This document shows positions 51,075 through 60,766 of a stretch of 64,000 nt of DNA, one piece after another (position 1 is the first letter of the stretch; each line of letters starts with the position of its first letter). Below the pieces are notes generated by a model. It was not told where the DNA came from. It made no database searches and saw only the letters and a program-made list of their open reading frames with translations. Source of the DNA: Actinacidiphila paucisporea (lineage in GTDB: Bacteria; Actinomycetota; Actinomycetes; Streptomycetales; Streptomycetaceae); assembly GCF_900142575.1 (NCBI RefSeq), contig NZ_FRBI01000008.1, forward strand, positions 62,001 through 126,000, in the 5' to 3' direction. Position numbers and translations under genes: made by a program.

Positions 51075-52895
51075 GTGTCCGTTATTCCCTCTCGTCGTTC
51101 CGTACTGCGCGGGGCGGCCGTGGCCGCCGCGGTGCCGCTGGCCGGCGGCATCGCCGCCCAGTCGGCCTTCGCGTCGACCTCCTCGTCGTCATCGCACTCC
51201 TCGCACGACCCGCACCGGGGCCCCGACCTCGGGCCGAACGTCCTCGTCTTCGACCCCTCCATGGGCGACGCGGCGATCCAGGCGAAGGTCGACGCCGTCT
51301 TCGCCATCCAGGAGTCCAACCAGTTCGGCGACGAGCGGTACGTGCTGGCCTTCATGCCCGGTACGTACACGGTCGACATCAACGTCGGCTTCTACACCCA
51401 TGTGCTCGGCCTCGGTGACAGCCCCGACGACGTACTGATCAATGGTCATGTCACGGTCGACGCCCAGTGGTTCGGCGGCAACGGTACGCAGGACTTCTGG
51501 CGGGCCGCGGAGAACCTGAGCGTCGCGCCTCCGGACGGCCTGAACCGCTGGGCCGTCGCGCAGGCCGGGCCGATGCGCCGGGTGCACATCAAGGGCGACA
51601 TGAACCTGATGCCGAGCCCGCCCGGAAACGGTTGGTCCAGCGGCGGCTTCCTGGCCGACAGCGTGGTGGACGGCCAGGTGCAGTCGGGCTCGCAGCAGCA
51701 GTGGCTGTCACGCAACGACACCTTCGGCAGCTGGGCCGGCTCCAACTGGAACATGGTCTTCGTCGGCGTCCAGGGCGCCCCCGCCCAGTCCTTCCCCACG
51801 CCTCCCATGACGACGGTCGACCGTACGCCGGTCGTCCGCGAAAAGCCGTTCCTGACGGTGGACCGGCACGGCTCGTACCGGGTCTTCGTGCCCTCGCTGC
51901 GTAGCAACAGCACCGGCACCACCTGGGCCCGCGGGCGGGCCGCGGGGCACAGCATCCCGCTGTCCGACTTCTTCGTGGCCAAGCCCGGCGACTCGGTCTC
52001 CGAGATCAACCAGGCCCTGGCCCGCGGTCGGCACCTGCTGTTCACGCCCGGCATCTACGACCTGTCCTCGACGATCCGGGTCACCCGCCCCGGCACCGTC
52101 GTGCTGGGCCTGGGCTACACCACGCTGCGCTCCACGCACGGCAACACCCTGATCGAGGTCGCCGACGTCAGCGGTGTCACCGTCGCCGGTGTGCTGGTCG
52201 AGGCCGCCTCCGCGCACACCCCGGTCCTGCTCAAGGTCGGCGAGGGCCGCAGCCGCCGCCGCCACGACGGCGACCCGACCGTGCTCTACGACGTCTTCGC
52301 CCGGATCGGCGGCGCCGTCGCCGGCGGCGCGGGCATCAGCCTGCAGATCGACAGCAACGACGTCATCTGCGACCACCTGTGGCTGTGGCGCGCGGACCAC
52401 GGCCTCGACGGCACAGTGGGCTGGTCGGTCAACCCGGCCGACACCGGCATCCTGGTGAACGGCGACCACGTCACCACCTACGGCCTGTTCGTGGAGCACT
52501 ACCAGAAGTACGAGGTGATCTGGAACGGCGACCACGGCCGCACGTACTTCTTCCAGAACGAGAACCCGTACGACGTCCCCACCCAGTCCTCCTGGGTGCA
52601 CGGCACCACCAAGGGCTACGCGTCCTACAAGGTCGGCGACCACGTGCGGGACCACCTGGCGTGGGGCCTGGGCAGCTACTGCTTCTTCAACCTCAACGCG
52701 GACATCTACACCGACCGTACCTACGAGGTGCCCGACACCCCGGGCGTCGTCTTCACCGACCTGATGACGGTCTGCCTCAACGGCCCCGGCGGTGGCGGCA
52801 TGCTCCACTGCATCAACAACAGTGGCGACCCGGTCCAGAACGGCTTCGCTGTCTACAACATGAAGAAGTACACGAACGGCGTCGCGACGGTCTGA
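51075..52895 (+). CDS. Tat-exported right-handed beta-helix protein (often labelled adenylyl cyclase or coagulation factor 5/8-type)
   Basis: 606 residues from GTG, with GGGAGAG 4-5 bases upstream. The Tat signal is SRRSVLRGAAVAAAVPLAGG, followed by a Ser/His-rich spacer. It has two pectate-lyase-like parallel beta-helix parts; NVLVFDPSMGDAAIQAKVDA and GPMRRVHIKGDMNLM are typical of a large Streptomyces secreted family with no proven activity, and the database label adenylyl cyclase is not supported by any motif seen. It is probably a polysaccharide lyase or hydrolase; catalytic residues could not be fixed. Upstream LacI-type operator supports sugar control. Confidence 0.75.
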   Translation: MSVIPSRRSVLRGAAVAAAVPLAGGIAAQSAFASTSSSSSHSSHDPHRGPDLGPNVLVFDPSMGDAAIQAKVDAVFAIQESNQFGDERYVLAFMPGTYTVDINVGFYTHVLGLGDSPDDVLINGHVTVDAQWFGGNGTQDFWRAAENLSVAPPDGLNRWAVAQAGPMRRVHIKGDMNLMPSPPGNGWSSGGFLADSVVDGQVQSGSQQQWLSRNDTFGSWAGSNWNMVFVGVQGAPAQSFPTPPMTTVDRTPVVREKPFLTVDRHGSYRVFVPSLRSNSTGTTWARGRAAGHSIPLSDFFVAKPGDSVSEINQALARGRHLLFTPGIYDLSSTIRVTRPGTVVLGLGYTTLRSTHGNTLIEVADVSGVTVAGVLVEAASAHTPVLLKVGEGRSRRRHDGDPTVLYDVFARIGGAVAGGAGISLQIDSNDVICDHLWLWRADHGLDGTVGWSVNPADTGILVNGDHVTTYGLFVEHYQKYEVIWNGDHGRTYFFQNENPYDVPTQSSWVHGTTKGYASYKVGDHVRDHLAWGLGSYCFFNLNADIYTDRTYEVPDTPGVVFTDLMTVCLNGPGGGGMLHCINNSGDPVQNGFAVYNMKKYTNGVATV

Positions 52896-52920
52896 CCGCC
52901 GCCGCCACGCCGAGCCCGAC

Positions 52921-52953
52921 GATCGGGCGGGTCCCCCGCGGACCCGCCCGATC
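52921..52953 (+). terminator. Terminator after the beta-helix gene
   Basis: Perfect 14-bp stem GATCGGGCGGGTCC / GGACCCGCCCGATC with a 5-base loop, 26 bases past the stop. Confidence 0.8.
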
Positions 52954-53099
52954 CGGCGTTCCCGCACGTCCGCAGCCTGCCGCGATCGCTTGTCACGGCC
53001 GCCTGTTACGGTGCCGTGACTCTTTGGGCAAGTGGCGATGACCTGGCACCCGCAGTGTGATCTGCCATGCAGCATGCGAAAAAAGGCAGGTCACAGGCC

Positions 53100-53888
53100 A
53101 TGAGGTCGGGCAGGGGCGGCACAGTCCGAGGGCGCGCCGGCAGGCGCCGCATCTTCGCGCTGTGCGTGGTTTCGGCCGTGGGACTGGCCGGCGCCGCCGC
53201 GGTCTCGCACATGTCGAGCAGCACGCCCGGCGCCGGGCCGGACGGGAGGACCGGCGCGGTGGCGGGCGGGGCGGCGGGCGCGAAGGCGGGCGGGACGGCG
53301 ACGAGCGGGAGCCCCGACCCCGGACCGCAGAAGGGCGACGGTGTCTTCAGCACTGCCACCGTGTCCGGTGCGGCGGTGGGCCGGGGGAGGATCCGGCGCT
53401 ATAAGGTGCAGGTCGAGCGGGGGACCGGTGTCTCGGCCGACAGCGCGGCCCGCGAGATCGAGCGGATACTCGCCGACCCCCGCGGCTGGACCGCCGACCG
53501 CCACGACGCCTTCCAGCTCGTGTCGGGCGGTTCCTTCGACTTCGAGGTGAAGATCGCCAGTCCGGCGACCGTGGACTCCATCTGCGGGGCCGCCGGACTG
53601 CACACCCACGGCGAGGTGAACTGCGACGTCGGCGCCCAGGTGGTCGTCAACCTCAAGCGCTGGAAGACCGGCTCACCAGAATTCCCCGGCCCCGTCGGCG
53701 AATACCGCGCGCTGATCATCAACCACGAGGTGGGCCATCGCATCGGCCACGGGCACGAGGGCTGCCCCGGCCCCGGGCGGCCGGCTCCCGCGATGATGCA
53801 GCAGATCGACGGCCTGCACGGCTGTGTCGCCAACGCGTGGCCCTACGACTCCCGCGGCCGCTATCTGGGCGGGCCGCACGTGCCCTGA
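53100..53888 (+). CDS. Exported DUF3152 metallopeptidase-like protein
   Basis: 262 residues from the ATG 9 bases after AAGGCAGG; an earlier ATG at 53067 gives 273 residues but has no ribosome site. Arg-rich N-terminus and one hydrophobic segment (IFALCVVSAVGLAGAAAV) make a signal or anchor, followed by a Gly/Ala/Ser linker. The domain ends in HEVGHRIGHGHEGC: HExxHxxGxxH with His209, Glu210 and His213, the zinc site of gluzincin/metzincin-like peptidases. It is a DUF3152 protein of unknown substrate. Followed by a strong terminator. Confidence 0.82.
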   Translation: MRSGRGGTVRGRAGRRRIFALCVVSAVGLAGAAAVSHMSSSTPGAGPDGRTGAVAGGAAGAKAGGTATSGSPDPGPQKGDGVFSTATVSGAAVGRGRIRRYKVQVERGTGVSADSAAREIERILADPRGWTADRHDAFQLVSGGSFDFEVKIASPATVDSICGAAGLHTHGEVNCDVGAQVVVNLKRWKTGSPEFPGPVGEYRALIINHEVGHRIGHGHEGCPGPGRPAPAMMQQIDGLHGCVANAWPYDSRGRYLGGPHVP

Positions 53889-53899
53889 GCGTGCACCTG

Positions 53900-53942
53900 A
53901 CCGCGGCCCCGCGTCCCGTCTTCGGGGGCGTGGGGCCGCGGT
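53900..53942. terminator. Terminator between DUF3152 and membrane protein genes
   Basis: Stem ACCGCGGCCCC / GGGGCCGCGGT (11 bp) with additional inner pairs, between convergent genes. Confidence 0.75.
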
Positions 53943-53966
53943 CCTCTCCTGTCGCCGCCGGGCGCG

Positions 53967-54521
53967 CTACTTGCCGATGCGCGGCAGGCTGTTCAGCTGG
54001 CCGGGAAGCGGGGTGCCGGTCTGCTGAGCGCGCATCAGGGCGATCACGGAGCCGGCGCCCGCGAGGATCAGGCTGATCCAGAAGCTGAAGGCGTGGCCGC
54101 CGCCCGGGCCGAAGTCCGAGTGCGCGAAGATCGCGACGAGGTAGAGCACGAAGCCCGCCGCGAAGGCCAGGAAGGACAGCGCCCTGGCCGGCGAGGGCAG
54201 CGTGACCGCGGGCGCGAAGAGGCTGACGGCCAGCACGGCCGCGCCGAGCACGGTGAGGACCATCGCGAACCAGGCTATGAACAGCCCGTGGTCGAAGTGC
54301 CAGGCGCCCCAACTCACACTCGGGATGTCGATGCCGAGTTGGTTGCCGAAATCCCAGGAGTAGTAGTCGAAGAACGAGAAGACGAACACGACGGCCCCGA
54401 TACCGAGAATCGCCCAGTCGAGACGGTCGACCGATGCCGGGTCGAAAGAAGTTCCTGACGGGCCGCCTGCGTTCGGCGGCGGAGCCGGCGGGCCGGACGG
54501 CGGCGGCACATCGTGCGTCAT
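53967..54521 (-). CDS. Four-helix membrane protein of unknown function
   Basis: 184 residues; ATG at 54521. N-terminus is Pro-rich and cytoplasmic (PPPSGPPAPPPNAGG), followed by four hydrophobic helices, starting LDWAILGIGAVVFVFSFF, and two short loops with aromatic residues (DYYSWDFGNQLG). It matches Streptomyces small membrane proteins without known function; it is not a transporter with a recognisable motif. Alone between two terminators/promoters. Confidence 0.65.
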   Translation of the reverse strand: MTHDVPPPSGPPAPPPNAGGPSGTSFDPASVDRLDWAILGIGAVVFVFSFFDYYSWDFGNQLGIDIPSVSWGAWHFDHGLFIAWFAMVLTVLGAAVLAVSLFAPAVTLPSPARALSFLAFAAGFVLYLVAIFAHSDFGPGGGHAFSFWISLILAGAGSVIALMRAQQTGTPLPGQLNSLPRIGK

Positions 54522-54884
54522 GGTTCTGTGTCTCCCTGCTGAAGTCGTTCGACGTACACGTGGGGGCTGAGACTAGCGGCACCCCGCCGGTGCCGTAAGC
54601 AAGTTGGCCTGCCCGGATTCGCGTGGGTTCAATTGGCCGTATTGGTGCGGGTGGTGTTTTCCGTGGCGCAAGTCCATCCGCCGGGCGCGAGGTTCAAGCG
54701 CCCGCAAATTCGATATGCCCCGATTTCCCGGCGCGGACGCCCGGTCATCCGATGTGTGCGCCCATGGAGCGCACTGTTTCCAATGAACTGCGCAAAAATT
54801 TCTTTGACAGCGCGGAACCTTGCGAAGCGGTGAGGTGCTCAGTACGGTACGGACGCCCCTCCCCCCACCCTGAAGGAGCATCCG
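54522..54884. promoter_or_regulatory. Divergent intergenic region upstream of the GH87-like gene
   Basis: 363 bases without a gene. TTGACA occurs at 54804-54809 but no -10 box at 16-18 bases was found. AAGGAG (54872-54877) is the ribosome site of the GH87-like gene. No operator was identified. Confidence 0.4.
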
Positions 54885-57704
54885 ATGCATGCGATCCCAA
54901 GGCCGCTGCGGAAGGCGCGGGTCCTCCCACGTATGTCCGCCGCCCTTGCCGCCCTGGCCGGTCTGGCCTGGATGTCCGTCGCGCCGGCGGGCGCCGCCAC
55001 CCCGCTCGCCGTCGCCGTACCGCGGGCGCAGGCGGTCGCCGCCGCCGGCGCGGCGACACCGTTCACCGTCTACGAGGGCGAGGCCGGGACGCTGGCCGGC
55101 GGCGCGACCGCCGTGGCGCTGACCTCGGCGCCCACCACGCAGTACTCCAGCGCGACCCTCGAGGCGTCCGGGCACGCGTACGCCCACCTCGGCGGCACCG
55201 GCCAGTCGGTGCAGTGGACGAACACCACCGGCCAGCCGATCAGCTTCGTCAACGTCCGTGCGAGCATCCCCGACTCGGCGTCCGGCGGCGGCATCACCGG
55301 CACGCTCGACCTGTACGTCGACGGCACCTTCCGGCAGGCGCTGAACCTCAACTCCAAGCAGACCTGGGTGTACGAGGGCAACAACAACTACAACACCAGC
55401 GACAACCAGAACCCGGCGGACGGCTCCCCGCGGGTGTTCTTCGACGAGTCGCACACCTTCGTCACCGGCGCCCCGATCGCCCCGGGCAGCACCCTCACGC
55501 TGAAGAAGGACGCGGCCAACTCCGCGCCCTCCTACGACATCGACTCCATCGACGTGGAGAACCCGCCGGCCCCGCTCGCCCAGCCGGCCAACTCGATCTC
55601 GCTGACCAGCTGCGGGGCGGTCTCCGACGGCAACCCGACCAACGGCGCCGGCGACAGCCAGGCGGTCGACAGCGGCCCCGCCATCCAGAGCTGCATCGAC
55701 CAGGCCCAGTCGCAGTCCAGGACGCTGTGGATCCCGCCGGGCACCTTCTACGTGAAGGGCACCGCGGGGCTGCACGCCACGGGCATCACCATCGCGGGAG
55801 CCGGCCTGTGGTACAGCACGATCTACCGCGATGTGCCGGTCCCCAACAGCACGCCCCTGGCGGCACTCTTCTCGGTCACCTCGTGCACGGTGAGGAACTT
55901 CCACATCGACGCGAACGCGGTGAGCCGCAGCACCGTCGGCGGTGACGGCGGCGCCATGGACACCACGGGCACCAACTGGGTGGCCGACGGCATCTGGACC
56001 CAGCACACCATGTCCGGCTTCTGGGCCTCAGGCACCGGCGGCAAGGTCCAGAACAGCCGGCTCACCTCGATCTGGGCCGACGGGATCAACCTCAACAACG
56101 TCTCGCTCAACGCCGACACCGGCAACAACCTGACCGCGACCAACAACTTCGTCCGCGGCACCGGCGACGACGCGATGGCGATCAACTCGGTCAACTACAA
56201 CACCGACAACGGCACGAACACGTACTACCACCCGATGACCGGCATCACCTTCACGGGCAACACCGCCATCGCCCCCTGGGGCGGCAAGGGCATCGGGATC
56301 TACGGCGGCAGCGGCCAGCTGGTCAGCAACAACTACATCAGCGACACCGCGCGCTACATCGGCCTGGGCGCCGGGCGTTTCGGCGTCAACGGCAGCGACC
56401 TGCTGTCCGCGACGGTCAGCGGCAACGTCGTCGTGCGCTCCGGCGGCAACGCCTACAGCCAGGGACAGCCCGCCCTGCACATCGGCAACGGCGGCGACGG
56501 CCAGAACACCGGCGTCGTCGACCACGTCACCGTCACCGGGAACACCGTCGCCGACTCGCTCTACGACGCCGTCGGCTTCTCCACCTCCACCAACACGCTG
56601 CTGCAGAACAACACCCTCACCAACCCCGGACGCAACGGTGTGGTGATCTCACCGCCGTTCTACCCGGCGCCCAGCGGGTCCGCCACCATCACCGGCAACA
56701 CGCTGACCGGCCTGCACGCCGGCGCCACCGCCTACGCCGACAACTCCGCCGCCTTCACCGCCACCCTGAGCGGCAACAGCTGGCAGACCTCCACACCCCC
56801 CGCCACCGGCCCCTTCGGCGGCACGCCGGCCGCGGTGCCCGGCACCGTCCAGGCGGAGAACTACGACACCGGCGGCCAGGGCAGCGCCTACAACGCCACC
56901 TCCGTCAACGGCAACGGCACCGCCTACCGCGCCGACGGCATCGACCTGGAGGCCACCTCCGACACCGGCGGCGGCTACGACCTCGGCTGGACCAGCGGCG
57001 GGCAGTGGTTCCGCTACACCGTGAACGCCGCCTCGGCCGGTTCGTACACCGTCGGCCTGCGGGTGGCGGCGCCCGCCGCCGTCAGCGGCGCCCTGCACCT
57101 GTCCGACGCCTCGGGCGCCAACCTCAGCGGCGCGGTGAACCTGGCGGCCACCGGCGGCTGGCAGAACTGGGCCACCGCCACCACCACCGTCACCCTCCCC
57201 GCGGGCCGCTCGGTCCTCACGCTCAACCAGGACAACGGCGGCTGGAACCTCAACAGCCTGGTCTTCGCCACCTCCGGCGGCACCACGCCCGCCACCGACC
57301 TGGCCGCGGGCCGCCCCACCAGCGAGTCCAGCCATACCCAGGCCTACAGCGCCGCCAACGTGACCGACGCGGACCGCTCCAGCTACTGGGAGAGCGCCAA
57401 CAACGCCTTCCCGCAGTGGGTCCAGGTCGACCTCGGCTCGGCGCAGAGCGTCTCCCGCATCGTGCTCCGGCTGCCGTCCGGCTGGGGCGCCCGCACCCAG
57501 ACGCTGTCCGTCCAGGGCAGCACGGACGGCTCCACCCTGAGCACCCTCAAGGCGGCCGCCACCTGCACCTTCGACCCGGCGGCGGACAACACCGTCACCC
57601 TCACCTTCCCCGCGGCCACCCAGCGCTACCTCCGGGTGACCATCACGGCCAACTCGGGCTGGCCGGCCGGCCAGCTCTCGGAATTCCAGGTCTGGAAGGC
57701 CTGA
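54885..57704 (+). CDS. Secreted multimodular GH87-like alpha-glucanase
   Basis: 939 residues; ATG is 7 bases after AAGGAG. Signal peptide about 1-37. Modules: CBM35-like (about 60-205), right-handed beta-helix (215-640), CBM6/36-like (about 655-795, TVQAENYDTGGQGSAYNA, YDLGWTSGGQWFRYTV), and an F5/8-type C/CBM32 (about 800-939). In the helix, Asp399 (WADGIN) and Asp428-Asp429 (GDDAMAINS) match the catalytic Asp triad of GH87 alpha-1,3-glucanases and mycodextranases. Likely substrates are alpha-1,3-linked glucans of fungal walls or biofilms. Three binding modules suggest attachment to insoluble polysaccharide. Confidence 0.85.
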   Translation: MHAIPRPLRKARVLPRMSAALAALAGLAWMSVAPAGAATPLAVAVPRAQAVAAAGAATPFTVYEGEAGTLAGGATAVALTSAPTTQYSSATLEASGHAYAHLGGTGQSVQWTNTTGQPISFVNVRASIPDSASGGGITGTLDLYVDGTFRQALNLNSKQTWVYEGNNNYNTSDNQNPADGSPRVFFDESHTFVTGAPIAPGSTLTLKKDAANSAPSYDIDSIDVENPPAPLAQPANSISLTSCGAVSDGNPTNGAGDSQAVDSGPAIQSCIDQAQSQSRTLWIPPGTFYVKGTAGLHATGITIAGAGLWYSTIYRDVPVPNSTPLAALFSVTSCTVRNFHIDANAVSRSTVGGDGGAMDTTGTNWVADGIWTQHTMSGFWASGTGGKVQNSRLTSIWADGINLNNVSLNADTGNNLTATNNFVRGTGDDAMAINSVNYNTDNGTNTYYHPMTGITFTGNTAIAPWGGKGIGIYGGSGQLVSNNYISDTARYIGLGAGRFGVNGSDLLSATVSGNVVVRSGGNAYSQGQPALHIGNGGDGQNTGVVDHVTVTGNTVADSLYDAVGFSTSTNTLLQNNTLTNPGRNGVVISPPFYPAPSGSATITGNTLTGLHAGATAYADNSAAFTATLSGNSWQTSTPPATGPFGGTPAAVPGTVQAENYDTGGQGSAYNATSVNGNGTAYRADGIDLEATSDTGGGYDLGWTSGGQWFRYTVNAASAGSYTVGLRVAAPAAVSGALHLSDASGANLSGAVNLAATGGWQNWATATTTVTLPAGRSVLTLNQDNGGWNLNSLVFATSGGTTPATDLAAGRPTSESSHTQAYSAANVTDADRSSYWESANNAFPQWVQVDLGSAQSVSRIVLRLPSGWGARTQTLSVQGSTDGSTLSTLKAAATCTFDPAADNTVTLTFPAATQRYLRVTITANSGWPAGQLSEFQVWKA

Positions 57705-57706
57705 CC

Positions 57707-58843
57707 TCACCGGCCCCGGGCCGTCGCCTCCTCGGGGGGCGGCGGCCCGTACGTGCCGGCCGCCGTCGCGGCCGCGGGCCGCACACCGGTGGGCCGGGAC
57801 CCGCCCTCGGCAGCCGCTTCCGGCAGCGGCAGGGACAGCCGTACCAGCGGGCCGTGGCGGAGCATCACCCGGACCTGGCCGAGCGTCAGCGCCAGCAGCG
57901 CGGCCGGCACCGCGGCGCACACGAGGGGCGACCAGCCCAGCGGCAGCATCGACTCGTGGGCCAGCAGCACGAGCAGCATGCCGCGGCCGAGGATCGCCGC
58001 CGCCGTGATCAGCAGCTCCTCGCGGCGCGGATGGGCCTGCGCGGCGAGCCGGCGCAGCACCCACAGGACCGCCACGAGGTGGACGCCCCACACCGCGACC
58101 AGCGCCGGTGTGGGCGACGGGGCGCCGGCGAGCACCAGGGCGCAGCCGACCGTCCAGCCGGCCGCGCTGAAACGGCAGGTCCAGACCCTGCCGTGGCGGA
58201 CCAGGAAGGTGCGCTTGCCGAACAGCGCGTCGCCGCGCACGTCGCGGAAGTCCTTGAGCAGGATGCGGCCGACGAAGCCGACGTAGAGCCCGGCGGGCAG
58301 CAGCAGTCCCCGCCCGTGCGGCGCCGGGGCCGCCGCCAGCCACCCCAGCAGGTAGGGGACCGCGACATAGCAGCCGGGCAGTACGAGCGCCGCCACCGCG
58401 CCCCGGTCGGACAGCCGCACCGGCCGCAGCGAGTAGCCGGCGCTCAGCAGGAGCCCCGCCGTGACCACCAGGCCCGGCCACGGGCCCAGCAGGAAGCCGC
58501 CGGCTGTCGCGACGGCCGCGCAGACCACCGCGACCGCCGTCATCTCCGCGCGCAGCGCGCCCGCACCGACCAGCGGCCGGCGCGGGTCGCCCGGCAGGTT
58601 GACCCGGTCGATCCGCTCGTCGGCCAGGTCGTTGACCGCCACCGAGAACATCAGGAACGCGGCGACGGGCACCAGCGCGCGGCCCAGCAGCAGGTGGTCC
58701 TCCGGGCGCCCGGCGCCCGCCGTCCCGAGCGCGGTGTAGACGGCGAGGAGCAGGAAGACCGGTGGCCTGGCCACCGCCACCAGCATCCGCAGCCGGTTCG
58801 CCGGCGTCCGCAGCCGCTGTGGGCGCCGCACCGGCCGCCTCAC
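57707..58843 (-). CDS. UbiA-family prenyltransferase
   Basis: 378 residues; GTG overlaps the stop of the small membrane gene upstream (GTGA). About eight helices and the two Asp-rich loops: VNDLADERIDRVN (NDxxDxxxD) and LLKDFRDVRGDALFGKRT (DxxDxxGD), the Mg2+-diphosphate sites of UbiA enzymes. Enzymes of this class transfer prenyl groups to aromatic or other acceptors in the membrane. Neighbours do not reveal the acceptor. A 40-residue Ala/Gly/Pro tail follows the last helix; it ends 2 bases after the stop of the converging GH87-like gene. Confidence 0.85.
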   Translation of the reverse strand: MRRPVRRPQRLRTPANRLRMLVAVARPPVFLLLAVYTALGTAGAGRPEDHLLLGRALVPVAAFLMFSVAVNDLADERIDRVNLPGDPRRPLVGAGALRAEMTAVAVVCAAVATAGGFLLGPWPGLVVTAGLLLSAGYSLRPVRLSDRGAVAALVLPGCYVAVPYLLGWLAAAPAPHGRGLLLPAGLYVGFVGRILLKDFRDVRGDALFGKRTFLVRHGRVWTCRFSAAGWTVGCALVLAGAPSPTPALVAVWGVHLVAVLWVLRRLAAQAHPRREELLITAAAILGRGMLLVLLAHESMLPLGWSPLVCAAVPAALLALTLGQVRVMLRHGPLVRLSLPLPEAAAEGGSRPTGVRPAAATAAGTYGPPPPEEATARGR

Positions 58844-59046
58844 TTGTTCGAGCCGTAGTTGTTCATGCCGACCGCGATCAGCACCACGGACCCGAGGAAC
58901 GCCAGCCCGGACACCACCAGCACCGTGCACAGCAGCACCCCCGAACACGTCAACGCGGCCCGCGCCGGTGTCTGCCGGGTCCGGCGGCCGTCCGGGACCG
59001 GCCGCGCCGGATCGGCGATTCCCGGCGGTCGACGTCGGTGATGCAT
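58840..59046 (-). CDS. Small single-helix membrane protein, coupled to the prenyltransferase
   Basis: 68 residues; ATG follows GGGGGG. Basic N-terminus MHHRRRPPGIADPARPV, one hydrophobic helix (CSGVLLCTVLVVSGLAFLGSVVLIAVGM) and a short polar tail NNYGSNK. Its stop overlaps the prenyltransferase start. It may anchor or assist that enzyme. Not recognised as a family. Confidence 0.55.
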   Translation of the reverse strand: MHHRRRPPGIADPARPVPDGRRTRQTPARAALTCSGVLLCTVLVVSGLAFLGSVVLIAVGMNNYGSNK

Positions 59047-59197
59047 GAGGCCCCCCGGCGCTCGTGGTCGTATCGGACTCCCTGTCCGCTACGCAGCCTG
59101 CCCGCGGGCGCCGGGCGGCACATGAGCACCCGTACTCATATCGCGTGGCGCGCGCCGCGGTGGTGAGCCGCGCGGGGCGAGCGCATAGCATCGGGCG

Positions 59198-60439
59198 ATG
59201 CGTTCAACGCCCGCTGGGATATGCGTACTCGCCGGCCTGCTGGCCGGCACCCTGCTGACAGGTTGCGGTGGCTCCGGCGGTGGGGGAGGGGCCACCGGGG
59301 CGCCCCCGCCCCCGTCCCTGTCGGCTACGGCTACGGCGACCTCCGCCTCCGCGAGTGCCGCGCCTTCGGCGACCTCGGCCGGCACCCACCGGCCCAGCCC
59401 CGCGCCCGCCACGACCGCGCCCGCCACGACCGCGCCCGCGGCGGCGGAGCCCGCCTCCGCCGGCAATCCCGGCGGACACGCGGCGGTGCCCGCCGCCGCG
59501 CGGGCGGTCGACACCTCGAAGCCGACCAGGACGGTGGGCGACGGGACGCCCGCGAGCTGTACCTCGGCCGCCGTGGTGGCCGCGGTCGCCGCGGGCGGTG
59601 TCATCACCTTCTCCTGCGGGCCGCGCCGGGTGGTGATCACCATGAAGGCGACGGCCAAGGTGCGCAACGCCTCGGCGCGCGTCGTCCTCGACGGCGGGGG
59701 GAAGGTCACCCTCAGCGGCGGGGGACGGCGGCGCATCCTCTTCATGGACACCTGCGACCAGGCGCAGGGGTGGACCACCTCGCACTGCCAGGACCAGAGC
59801 ACGCCGGAACTGACCGTGCAGAACCTGACCTTCGCCGACGGCGACTCGACCGGGGAGACGGCCGAGGGCGGTGGCGGCGGTGCGATCCTCGTCCGCGGCG
59901 GCCGCTTCAAGGCCGTCAACGACCGCTTCGTGCGCAACCGTTGCGACCGCAGCGGACCGGACCTCGGCGGTGCGGCGATCCGCGTCCTCGACCAATACCA
60001 CGACCTGCCCGTCTACATCACGGCGAGCACCTTCGGCGGTGCGCCAGGGCTGGGCGGCTCCTGCTCCAACGGCGGGGCCCTCAGCAGCATCGGGGTGTCG
60101 TGGGTGGTGCTCAACAGCGTCCTCACCTACAACTCGGCGGTGGGCAGCGGCGCGAACCCGGCCCGCGGTGGCACCCCCGGCGGCGGCAGCGGCGGCGCGG
60201 TCTACACCGACGGCAACCTCTACACCGTCCGCGTCGAGGGCTCGCTCGTCGCGCACAACGACGCCAAGGAGGGCGGCGGCGCCTTCTTCTTCGTCAGCAA
60301 CGACCGCACCGGCACCCTGGCGGTGCGCCGCTCGACCCTGCACGCCAACCCCAGCCACGGCTTCTCCACCGCCGGCTACCCCGGCGTCTTCTTCCTCGGC
60401 GCGGGCAGGCCGGACGTGTCGGGCAGCACCCTGGACTGA
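59198..60439 (+). CDS. Lipoprotein with right-handed beta-helix domain
   Basis: 413 residues. The N-terminal signal ends in a lipobox, LLTGC, with Cys23. A Ser/Thr/Ala/Pro-rich linker (about 25-105) precedes a pectate-lyase-like parallel beta-helix with Asn/Gly-rich turns (GGAIRVLDQYHD, GGALSSIGVSWVV, GGGAFFFVSNDR). Such proteins bind or cleave surface polysaccharides; no catalytic residue can be assigned. The N-terminus holds few aromatic residues. Ribosome site is not clear (GGGCG close to ATG). Confidence 0.75.
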   Translation: MRSTPAGICVLAGLLAGTLLTGCGGSGGGGGATGAPPPPSLSATATATSASASAAPSATSAGTHRPSPAPATTAPATTAPAAAEPASAGNPGGHAAVPAAARAVDTSKPTRTVGDGTPASCTSAAVVAAVAAGGVITFSCGPRRVVITMKATAKVRNASARVVLDGGGKVTLSGGGRRRILFMDTCDQAQGWTTSHCQDQSTPELTVQNLTFADGDSTGETAEGGGGGAILVRGGRFKAVNDRFVRNRCDRSGPDLGGAAIRVLDQYHDLPVYITASTFGGAPGLGGSCSNGGALSSIGVSWVVLNSVLTYNSAVGSGANPARGGTPGGGSGGAVYTDGNLYTVRVEGSLVAHNDAKEGGGAFFFVSNDRTGTLAVRRSTLHANPSHGFSTAGYPGVFFLGAGRPDVSGSTLD

Positions 60440-60442
60440 CCG

Positions 60443-60760
60443 TCAGGAAGAGGGCTTGCCGTCCGGCTCCAGGGAGAGCAGGGCGAGCAGCGCGGCCACC
60501 GTCGGGCCCGCGTCGGCGGGGTGGCGCAGTGACGTGCCGTCCGGGATCTCGTAGCTGTTGGTGCGCCCGTTGCGGGTGTGGGTGAGATACCCGTCCGACT
60601 CCAGGTCGGCGATGATCTTCTGCACGGCGCGTTCCGTCAGCATGCAGTGCCCGGCGATGTCGCGGACCCGGATGTCGGGATCACGGGCGATGGCGGCGAG
60701 CACGCGCGCGTGATTCGTCAGGAAAGTCCATCCGGTCCTCGGGGTGGCCACGTCATCCAT
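60443..60760 (-). CDS. Winged-helix transcriptional regulator (MarR-like)
   Basis: 105 residues. HARVLAAIARDPDIRVRDIAGHCMLTERAVQKIIADLESDGYLTHTRNGRTNSYEI is a clean winged helix (recognition helix TERAVQKIIADL and wing with RNGRTN). Starts at ATG 60760 with no ribosome site but a -10 TACGAT 6 bases upstream, so leaderless. Ligand domain is lacking. The next plus-strand gene is an Asp-Cys STAS protein, and divergent control is possible. Confidence 0.8.
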   Translation of the reverse strand: MDDVATPRTGWTFLTNHARVLAAIARDPDIRVRDIAGHCMLTERAVQKIIADLESDGYLTHTRNGRTNSYEIPDGTSLRHPADAGPTVAALLALLSLEPDGKPSS

Positions 60761-60766
60761 GCGCAC

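Noticed and set aside
54804..54848. TTGACA with TACGGT as a promoter of the GH87-like gene
   Set aside because: Spacing of 33 bases is too long for a sigma-70 promoter.
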